Source: JANOGU01 sp964499865
Lineage (GTDB): Bacteria; Pseudomonadota; Alphaproteobacteria; Rhodobacterales; Rhodobacteraceae
Direction of reading: 5' to 3'
Assembly: GCA_964499865.1 (NCBI GenBank)
Contig: CAZCPY010000027.1
Location: 1-29,107 of the forward strand
DNA: 29,107 bases
Of the stretch, positions 23,398 through 29,107 are shown piece by piece. Positions within the stretch are counted from its first letter, which is position 1. Each line of letters starts with the position of its first letter. A program made the translations under genes and the position numbers. The notes beneath the pieces are model-generated. The model was given only the letters and a program-made list of their open reading frames with translations. It was not told where the DNA came from and did no database searches.

Positions 23398-24015
23398 TCA
23401 CGCTACCCGTGCGGCAAATCGGGCAAGCGCCCAACGAAACGGCAAAAGCGCCACAAGCGCCAGGCCCAGCTTGACCAGCCAGTCGGCCATCGCCAGCGAC
23501 ACCCAAAGGGGCGCCGCCGCGCCGACGCCCAGCAGCGGCAGGACCTGGTTGGCCCAGGCGACATCGTTGCCGGGTTCGAGAAAGGCAAGCCAGGCCGAGA
23601 AGGCCACCGTGAAGAAGATCGCCGTGTCCAGCGTCGAGCCCGCGAGCGAGGAGACCAGCGGCGCCTGCCACCACCTGCGGCGGCGCATGCGGTCGAAGAC
23701 GGCGACGTCCAGCAGTTGCGCCACCAGGAAGGCCAGCCCGGACCCCAGCGCCACCCGCAGGGTGACCAGCGGGCCGTTCGGGCCGCCGATCTGCGTGCCG
23801 ATGGCCGAACAGGCCAGACCCGCGGCAAAGCCCGCCAGCACCACCCGCCGCGCCGCCGGCGCGCCGTGGATGCGGTTGGTCAGGTCGGTGACCAGAAAGG
23901 CGAAGGGATAGGTGAAGGCGCCCCAGGTCAGCCAGGGACCGGCGAGGAACTGCACCAGGATGTTGGAGGCGACGACGATGACCGCCATCGCGGCAATGGC
24001 AGGGAAAAGACGCAT
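23398..24015 (-). CDS. yhhQ: Queuosine precursor transporter, VUT family
   Basis: Inner-membrane importer of queuosine precursors (preQ0/preQ1) used to modify tRNA wobble bases. The 205-residue protein has about six membrane helices. The family pattern is visible in GAFTYPFAFLVTDLTNRIHG near residues 32-51, a region conserved in YhhQ/VUT proteins. Another typical segment is SLAGSTLDTAIFF (near 125-137). The ATG at 24015 is the first available; no strong ribosome site or preQ1-type riboswitch was recognised upstream. The next gene upstream ends 96 nt away. Older annotations call this family DUF165. Confidence 0.88.
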   Translation of the reverse strand: MRLFPAIAAMAVIVVASNILVQFLAGPWLTWGAFTYPFAFLVTDLTNRIHGAPAARRVVLAGFAAGLACSAIGTQIGGPNGPLVTLRVALGSGLAFLVAQLLDVAVFDRMRRRRWWQAPLVSSLAGSTLDTAIFFTVAFSAWLAFLEPGNDVAWANQVLPLLGVGAAAPLWVSLAMADWLVKLGLALVALLPFRWALARFAARVA

Positions 24016-24111
24016 CGGGCAACCCGTTTTGGCAAGGTGGTCGGGGACTTGGCCCTCCGGCGGACGGCGCGCGCGGCCTACGCCTGCGGGGCCCCCCCTG
24101 TCAATCGGGGG

Positions 24112-25005
24112 TCAATCCGGCAGGCGGTATTCCACGACCTCGGTCGGCAGGAACAGGCGGAAGTTGTTGTCGGCCACCAGCGTCGCCACCAGCCCGCGGT
24201 CCGACTGCCAGACCGACAGCCCCTCCAGGTTCGAATGCGTGCCTGCCGGGGTTTCCAGCACCGTCGTCTCTTCGGTCACCCCGTCTCCGGCCAGCCGCCA
24301 GCGCCGCAGGCGGCTGGCAAAGCCGCCCAGGCCGAAGAAGGCGCGTTCCAGCAGGTAGAGGCGCCCATCCGGCCCGATGTCGGCGGACACGGCCAGATAC
24401 GGCCCCTCGCGGCGCAGCGCAAAGGGCTGGTCCCAGGCCCCGTTGCGGAAGCGCCAGACCGGAAAGGGCCGGTCGGCCTTGCCCGACCGTTCCGGCAGCG
24501 CATAAAGCGCGCCGTCCGGGCCCACGGCCAGGGCTTCCAGCGCCGAATTCTTCTGCAGGCGCGGAAAGGCCGGGTGCAGCGGCAGGTTTTCCGCCGGGCC
24601 GTCCACCTGCGCATAGCGCAGCACCCGGGCCTGGCCTTCGAAGCTGACATGGACCGTGCCGTCGGGCCCCACCGCCAGCCCTTCGCTGTCGCGGCGGCCC
24701 TCGGCCAGGGGGGCGTCGCCGCGGGCGCGCAGCAGGCGCCAGGGGTCGGCGGCGATGGCGCTGATCGCGCCTGTGGCGTCACGCGCGAACCGGCCCCGGG
24801 CAAAGGCGCCGCGGTCGCTCAGCGCCAGGAACCGCGTACCGCCGGGATAGACATGGACCGCCGAGACGCCGCCCATCAGCGGGTCGTCCATCGTCCAGAA
24901 CCGCCGCCCGACCAGCCCCGGCGGGGCGACCGGCGCCGCTGTCCCCCGCAGTCCCGCGAAGGCCAGCCCGCCTGCGATCAGCGCGAGGCCAGAACGTCGG
25001 CGCAT
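24112..25005 (-). CDS. Secreted esterase-like phytase-domain protein
   Basis: The 297-residue protein carries the domain known as esterase-like activity of phytase (PF13449-type), a beta-propeller-like fold. Visible features are a signal-like N-terminus (about 4-26), ALSDRG near residue 62, RDSEGLAVGPDGTVHVSFEG (about 104-123), ALEALAVGPDGALYALPE, and SNLEGLSVW near the end. The exact substrate is unknown, and such proteins need not degrade phytate. The ATG at 25005 lies within the last 28 nt of mepA, so the two are translationally coupled. The frame is open 69 codons further upstream, but that portion has shadow composition. Confidence 0.82.
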   Translation of the reverse strand: MRRRSGLALIAGGLAFAGLRGTAAPVAPPGLVGRRFWTMDDPLMGGVSAVHVYPGGTRFLALSDRGAFARGRFARDATGAISAIAADPWRLLRARGDAPLAEGRRDSEGLAVGPDGTVHVSFEGQARVLRYAQVDGPAENLPLHPAFPRLQKNSALEALAVGPDGALYALPERSGKADRPFPVWRFRNGAWDQPFALRREGPYLAVSADIGPDGRLYLLERAFFGLGGFASRLRRWRLAGDGVTEETTVLETPAGTHSNLEGLSVWQSDRGLVATLVADNNFRLFLPTEVVEYRLPD

Positions 25006-25880
25006 TGGCGCGGCAGGTCGGCCATGGTGTAATCGCGCGGGCCGCGGCGGGGCGGTGCCTCGGGGTCGCGCGGCGGTTCGGCGGCCGACCCGGGCGGGTC
25101 GAGGTAATCCGTCACCCACCACGTCAGCGTGTCGTCGCAGCCGTTGCCGCCGTTCGACAGCTCGCTGACCGTGGGCGTCTGCGTCTCGCACAGGGTGGCG
25201 CCCCCGGGGCACTTCAGCCGCACATGGAAATGCGTGTCATGCCCGGCCGCGGGCCGGACCTTCTGCAGCCACTTGCGGTCCGACGCCGTGGCGGTGCGGC
25301 ACATCTCGATCTTGATCGCGGCGGCGACGAAGATGCGGTCCACCCGCGCATCGGACGCGGCGGCCTTCAGCAGCGCGCGGTGGCTGGCGGTCCAGTTCTC
25401 GGTCACCGACCGCTGGTCGGCCGACCGGATCGGGATCGAGCTGATCTCCTCCCGTTCCGCCCGCGTCAGGTCCAGTCGGCGCGGGGGCAGCATCCAGACG
25501 TCGGCATCCAGCCCGATCTGGTGGCTGGCGTGGCCGCCGGTCATCGGCCCCCCGCGCGGCTGGCTGATGTCGCCGAAGTAGAGGCCGCGCCAGCCAACCT
25601 GCGTGGCGGCCTCCGACAGGTCCTTGAGAAAGTCGATCATCACCGGCTGGCCCCAGTTGCGGTTGCGCGACAGCCGCATCGCCTGCCAGGTCGGACCGGT
25701 GTCCGGCAGTTCCACCAGCCCCGCGGCGCAGCCCTTGGCATAGCTGCCGATCGGCATCGGCGACTGGTTGCTGGGTCTGGCCAGGGCACCGAACAGGCGG
25801 TTCGCCTTCTCCTGCGCCCCGGCGGACCCCGCGACCCCTGACGCCGCCAGAACCAGCGCCGCCACCATCCCCAGCTTCAT
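24978..25880 (-). CDS. mepA: Penicillin-insensitive murein endopeptidase (M74)
   Basis: Periplasmic zinc enzyme that cuts peptide cross-links in peptidoglycan. The 300-residue protein has a signal peptide (about 1-22, ending GSAGAQ). M74 motifs are intact: GGHASHQIGLDADVW with likely zinc ligands H120 and D127, and HDTHFHVRLKCP with H214, H217 and H219. A GTG at 25898 overlaps the preceding stop as GTGA, but the ATG at 25880 is preferred: it begins the signal peptide and has GGGGGCAGG just upstream. Several cysteines suit a periplasmic protein. It lies between the MFS gene and the phytase-like gene in one minus-strand run. Confidence 0.92.
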   Translation of the reverse strand: MKLGMVAALVLAASGVAGSAGAQEKANRLFGALARPSNQSPMPIGSYAKGCAAGLVELPDTGPTWQAMRLSRNRNWGQPVMIDFLKDLSEAATQVGWRGLYFGDISQPRGGPMTGGHASHQIGLDADVWMLPPRRLDLTRAEREEISSIPIRSADQRSVTENWTASHRALLKAAASDARVDRIFVAAAIKIEMCRTATASDRKWLQKVRPAAGHDTHFHVRLKCPGGATLCETQTPTVSELSNGGNGCDDTLTWWVTDYLDPPGSAAEPPRDPEAPPRRGPRDYTMADLPRQCADVLASR

Positions 25881-25894
25881 GCCTGCCCCCTGCG

Positions 25895-27238
25895 TCACGA
25901 CCGCCGTTCCGGCGTGTCGCCCTCAGCCTTAACCCAGGCCAGCAGGATCAGGCCAATCACGAAAAGCACGATCAGCGGAATGATCCCCAGGGGCTGGCTG
26001 CCGGTGATGTCGGTGACGATCCCGATCGACAGGGGTGCCAGGAACGAGGTCGCCTTGCCGGTCAGCGCATACATCCCGAAGGCCTCGTTCATCCGCGCGG
26101 GGTCGGCCTGCCGCACCATCATCGTGCGGCTGGCGGACTGCATCGCCCCCCCCGCCGCCCCGATCAGCGCGCCGAGCACATAGAAGGCGATGTCCGGCAG
26201 GTTGCTCTCGGGCCCCACGGCGATGCCCAGAACGCTGTCGCGCGACACCAGCACCATGGCGGCGGTCACCAGCGTCAGCACGGTGACGGTGCAGACGATC
26301 ACCGGCTTGGGCCCGAAGCGGCTGTCGGCCCTGCCGCCCGCCCAGGCGAACAGCGCCCCGGTGATCGTGCCGAGGATGCCGAAGACGCCCAGGTCCACCG
26401 CCGACCAGCCCAGCACGCCCACGGCATAGATGCCGCCGAAGGTGTAGATGCCGTTCAGCGCATCCCGGTAGAACATCGACGACAGAAGGTAGGCCGACAG
26501 CGACCGCTGCCGCGGCAGGTCGCTGAGGTTGGCCTTCAGGTCGGGCCAGGCCGTCCGCGCCGCGGCGCCCAGCGGCAGGGCGTCGGGCTTGCGCGGCTCG
26601 CGCACCCACAGGAAGAAGGGGATCATGAACAGCGCATACCAGATCGCCGTGAACGGCCCGACCGCCCGCGTCCCCTCGCGCGCGGCGGGGTCGAGGCCCA
26701 GCACCGGCGACGCGCCGATCAGCGTGACGCCCGCCTTGTTCTCGGCAAACAGCGTCAGCATCAGGATCAGCGCGACCATCCCGCCCAGGTAGCCGAAGGC
26801 CCAGCCCGACCCCGAAACCTTGCCGATGTCCGCAGGCGGGCACAGTTCGGGCATCATCGCGTTGGTGAAGGTGGTCGCGAATTCCATCGCGATCAGGCCC
26901 AGGCAGAAGCTCAGCAGGACCAGCGCCAGGTTGAAGTCGTCGGGCGCCGCGTACCAGAGCCCCCAGGCGCCCGCGACATACAGGACCGAGAACAGCCAGA
27001 TGAAGCGCATCCGCCCCCCCGCCTTGTCGGCGATGGCGCCCAGCAGGGGCGACAGGACGGCGATGACGATCCCCGCGGCCCCGATGGCATAGCCCCAGAT
27101 CGCCTGTGACCGGCTGCCGTCGCCCAGGATCTCGGTCACATAGGGCGCGAAGATGAAGGTCAGCAGCAGCGTGTTGTAGGGCTGGCTGGCCCAGTCGAAG
27201 AAGAACCAGCCCCAGATGCGTTGCCGCGCGGTGGTCAT
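25895..27238 (-). CDS. MFS transporter, UMF1/Atg22-like
   Basis: A 447-residue inner-membrane carrier with about twelve helices. The N-terminal IWGWFFFDWASQPYNTLLLTF is the hallmark of the UMF1/Atg22-like subfamily, and the rest shows paired six-helix halves with the GRADSRFGPKP loop between helices. Yeast Atg22 exports amino acids from the vacuole; the bacterial substrate is unknown. The stop is shared with the alternative GTG of mepA. The ATG at 27238 follows a GC-rich hairpin region and is probably the first gene of the MFS-mepA-phytase-like run. Confidence 0.88.
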   Translation of the reverse strand: MTTARQRIWGWFFFDWASQPYNTLLLTFIFAPYVTEILGDGSRSQAIWGYAIGAAGIVIAVLSPLLGAIADKAGGRMRFIWLFSVLYVAGAWGLWYAAPDDFNLALVLLSFCLGLIAMEFATTFTNAMMPELCPPADIGKVSGSGWAFGYLGGMVALILMLTLFAENKAGVTLIGASPVLGLDPAAREGTRAVGPFTAIWYALFMIPFFLWVREPRKPDALPLGAAARTAWPDLKANLSDLPRQRSLSAYLLSSMFYRDALNGIYTFGGIYAVGVLGWSAVDLGVFGILGTITGALFAWAGGRADSRFGPKPVIVCTVTVLTLVTAAMVLVSRDSVLGIAVGPESNLPDIAFYVLGALIGAAGGAMQSASRTMMVRQADPARMNEAFGMYALTGKATSFLAPLSIGIVTDITGSQPLGIIPLIVLFVIGLILLAWVKAEGDTPERRS

Positions 27239-27279
27239 GCCAGACGCCCCCCTGCCCCGGGCGGATCAAGCCCGAAAGG

Positions 27280-27306
27280 CCCCCGCCGCGCAAGCGCCGT
27301 CGGGGG
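27280..27306 (-). terminator. Hairpin after the membrane coiled-coil gene
   Basis: On the minus strand CCCCCG (27306-27301) pairs with CGGGGG (27285-27280), with GCGC-TT-GCGC inside and a small internal loop. CCTTTCGGGCTT follows, so the U-tract is poor. It lies 40 nt after the stop of the gene at 27346 and before the MFS gene. Confidence 0.4.
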
Positions 27307-27345
27307 TGGCGTTGACCGGGCCACTCGACGCGGGATCGCCCGGCC

Positions 27346-28356
27346 TCAGTCGAAGGTCCCCGTCACACGCCCGAACAGCATGAAGGCCCGTGCGGTGCGC
27401 GTCTCGGCGATCTCGGCCAGGTCGGCGTCGGTGGCGTTCTGCGCGAAGGCCGACAGGCAGCGGTCGAAGGCGCGCAGGAAATGGTGGCCTGCGTCGCGGA
27501 ACACCGGATCCTCGCGCATCCGCGCCGCGGTCAGCGCCAGCGACGACCGGTCCCGGATGCCCCCCAGCGCGGCAATCGCCCGCCCGCGTTCGCCCTGGGC
27601 GAACCGTCGCCAGACCTCGGGCCGGGCGCGGTCGGGGGTCAGGTCGTCCATGTAGATGCCGTCCTGCGCCAGCAGCGTCAGCACGTCCTGCGCCGCCCGG
27701 ATCAGCTTGGACGAGCTGCGGTCCTCCAGCGCCAGGCGCAGGGCGCGGAAGCCCTCCTTGTCCTCGGCGCTGTCGGGAAAGTTCAGCGCGCGCACGAAAT
27801 CGGCCACCGACAGGGGCGCGCGCAGGTCGTCCTGCGGCGTGCCGAGCGCCAGCGCGGGCTCCTCCTCGGCGGGCGAGGGGCGCACGGGCGCCAACAGCGC
27901 CGCCTTGCGGTCGGCAGACGGCACGGTCAGCGTGGCGTCCCGGCGCGAGAAGAAGGTGGCCAGCTGCGCCTCGGTCTGCCGCTGCGCGGCGGCGATCTCC
28001 TCCAGCCGCTTCTCGATCGGCCTGCCCGCACCCTGCTGCTGGCTCAGCACATAGGAATGCCGCATCGCATCGACGGTGACCTGCAGCCGCGCCGCCTCCT
28101 CGCGCAGCGCCCGCACCGACCGCGCGGTGACCAGCGTCATCCACAGCAGGCCGAGCGGCAGGAAGACCACCAGCAGCGACAGCACCAGCGCGGGAACGCC
28201 CGCCCCGGCATTGCCGCCGAACCACAGATAGGCCCCTACGGCCACCACCCAGACGCCCGCCAGGGCGCCCGCGACGGTCTCGGTCACCGGCCGCCCGTCG
28301 CCCTCGGCACGCGCATAGACGCCCAGGTCCAGCGGCTTGTCGGTCGGCTCGGGCAT
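27346..28356 (-). CDS. Membrane-anchored coiled-coil protein of unknown function
   Basis: I do not recognise a named family. The 336-residue protein has two predicted membrane helices (about 28-48 and 53-77), then a helical, probably coiled-coil part (about 78-135; ALREEAARLQVTVDAMRHSY and RLEEIAAAQRQTEAQL). A flexible acidic/proline segment follows (near 150-180), then a soluble C-terminal domain (about 180-336) with DFVRALNFPDSAEDKEGFRAL and RAFMLFGRVTGTFD at the end. The ATG at 28356 has a G-run upstream; the frame is open beyond greA but that part is shadow. It starts 14 nt after the greA stop and should be cotranscribed with it. Confidence 0.8.
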   Translation of the reverse strand: MPEPTDKPLDLGVYARAEGDGRPVTETVAGALAGVWVVAVGAYLWFGGNAGAGVPALVLSLLVVFLPLGLLWMTLVTARSVRALREEAARLQVTVDAMRHSYVLSQQQGAGRPIEKRLEEIAAAQRQTEAQLATFFSRRDATLTVPSADRKAALLAPVRPSPAEEEPALALGTPQDDLRAPLSVADFVRALNFPDSAEDKEGFRALRLALEDRSSSKLIRAAQDVLTLLAQDGIYMDDLTPDRARPEVWRRFAQGERGRAIAALGGIRDRSSLALTAARMREDPVFRDAGHHFLRAFDRCLSAFAQNATDADLAEIAETRTARAFMLFGRVTGTFD

Positions 28357-28370
28357 CGGCCCCCCCGCGG

Positions 28371-28841
28371 TCAGACGAACCGGACGCTCAGGATGTCGTA
28401 GCCCCGCCGCCCGCCGGGCGTGGTGACCTCGACGCTGTCGCCCTCGTCCTTGCCGATCAGCGCACGCGCCAGCGGCGAGCGGATGTTGAGCCGCCCCTTT
28501 TCCAGGTCGGCCTCGGGCTCGCCGACGATCTGGTAGGTGCGGGTCTCGCCGCTGTCCTCGTCTTCCAGCGTCACCGTGGCGCCGAACTTGATCGCGCCGG
28601 ACAGCCGCGCGGGGTCGATCACCTCGGCCAGCGACAGCATCGCCTCCAGCTCCTTGATGCGGCCCTCGATGAAGGACTGCTTCTCGCGCGCGGCGTGGTA
28701 TTCGGCGTTCTCCGACAGGTCGCCATGCTCGCGCGCCTCGGCAATGGCGCGGATCACGGCCGGACGCTCGGTCGACTTGAGCAGCCTGAGTTCCTCGTCC
28801 AGCGCCTCGAAGCCCCGGCGGGTCATCGGGATCTTGTCCAT
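28371..28841 (-). CDS. greA: Transcription elongation factor GreA
   Basis: Rescues backtracked RNA polymerase by stimulating cleavage of the RNA 3' end. At 156 residues it has the normal GreA length. The N-terminal coiled-coil (about 1-75) carries the tip residues in EHGDLSENAEYHAAREKQ, whose acidic D and E act in the polymerase active site. The C-terminal FKBP-like half has PLARALIGKDEGDSVEVTTPGG. The ATG at 28841 gives MDKIPMTRRGF, the usual start; a longer frame reaches 28871 but adds ten atypical residues. The Shine-Dalgarno sequence is weak. The unknown membrane gene follows after 14 nt. Confidence 0.95.
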   Translation of the reverse strand: MDKIPMTRRGFEALDEELRLLKSTERPAVIRAIAEAREHGDLSENAEYHAAREKQSFIEGRIKELEAMLSLAEVIDPARLSGAIKFGATVTLEDEDSGETRTYQIVGEPEADLEKGRLNIRSPLARALIGKDEGDSVEVTTPGGRRGYDILSVRFV

Positions 28842-28974
28842 GGTGCGCCACCCGTGCTGCGGCAAAAACAAAAGTCACGGGGCCGGTCCGGCACCATGAC
28901 TGAGCCTCTACCCAAGCGCAGCCGCCGCCGGAATGCAAGGCCGCATCCATGCCTCGCGGCACGGTTCCGCCAAT

Positions 28975-29107
28975 CGGCACGGCGTGCCTGCGGCACATTC
29001 CTTTCATCTCGCCTGCGGGGCCTGAAGAAGGCCCCTCCGGCTCGGGCGAAGAAGGGGGCTCCGCCCCCGTCGCTGACGCTCCTCCCCCGGGATATTTGGG
29101 ATCGGAA
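28975..29107. repeat. Palindromic intergenic repeat, copy 2 (cut by the window end)
   Basis: Positions 28982-29004 are the reverse complement of 177-199 with one mismatch (C for A). Positions 29057-29107 are identical to 1-51. This is the same repeat unit as at the start of the window, in the orientation of the left-hand unit there, and it runs off the end. It fills most of the 236 nt upstream of greA; the part from 28872 to 28970 holds TTTTGTTTTTG (28874-28864 on the minus strand) and no clear gene. Confidence 0.85.

Noticed and set aside
24016..24111. preQ1 riboswitch in front of yhhQ
   Set aside because: The 96-nt gap lacks the A-rich tail and small hairpin of known preQ1 classes; nothing convincing was seen.
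1..29107. CRISPR array, tRNA/rRNA genes, prophage or integrase
   Set aside because: No regularly spaced repeats, no tRNA-like GTTCRA arm with acceptor stem, and no phage or integrase-like proteins were found on either strand by eye.
1..29107. Circular plasmid suggested by the matching 51-nt ends
   Set aside because: The gene content (greA, hemN, cco genes) is typical of a chromosome, and the matching ends lie inside a dispersed repeat, which explains them more simply.

Overview
The window looks like chromosomal DNA from a high-GC member of the Rhodobacterales (Rhodobacter/Paracoccus-like Alphaproteobacteria). This rests on the GC-rich codon use, the FnrL-type regulator, the order hemN / fnrL / uspA / ccoNOQP / ccoGHIS, and the intergenic palindromic repeats. 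Genus-level placement is inference. All coordinates below come from reading the sequence; no homology search was run.

Region 1 (1-2700). A palindromic dispersed repeat comes first, then an adenine deaminase gene (298-1995) and its terminator. After that lies a decayed NYN-domain (LabA/DUF88-like) gene, broken by a frameshift and an in-frame TGA.

Region 2 (2714-14889) is a microaerobic respiration island. hemN (oxygen-independent haem synthesis) is divergent from fnrL (oxygen sensor), and a phzF-like gene follows fnrL closely. A tandem universal stress protein gene is divergent from ccoNOQP, which encodes the complete high-affinity cbb3 cytochrome oxidase. ccoGHIS follows and supplies the copper pump and assembly factors. 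Four FNR-type boxes (TTGAY-N4-RTCAA-like) sit at 4105-4118, 6739-6752, 6771-6784 and 10633-10646, one in front of every transcription unit expected to respond to oxygen. FnrL made here probably controls the whole block.

Region 3 (15061-22965, minus strand) is a bapABCD-like biofilm/adhesin operon: a 1050-residue surface protein with a Bap-type N-terminal domain and seven Ig-like repeats, an outer-membrane TolC-like lipoprotein, a type I secretion ABC ATPase with a degenerate C39-like domain, and an HlyD-family adaptor. The last three genes are joined by 4-nt stop/start overlaps. The adhesin gene carries a G8 plus (GGC)6 slippage-prone tract.

Region 4 (22966-23397) is a 432-nt gap holding the most unusual signal in the window. 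On the minus strand there is a 17-nt stretch complementary to the 16S rRNA 3' end, correctly spaced before an 18-codon mini-ORF, followed by a multi-hairpin RNA closed by a long-range stem.

Region 5 (23398-28841, minus strand) holds a queuosine-precursor transporter (yhhQ), a secreted phytase-like esterase domain protein, a murein endopeptidase (mepA), an Atg22/UMF1-type MFS transporter, a Rhodobacterales-type membrane-anchored coiled-coil protein of unknown function, and greA. The window ends in a second copy of the dispersed repeat. Its last 51 nt are identical to its first 51 nt, which may mark an assembly break at a repeat.
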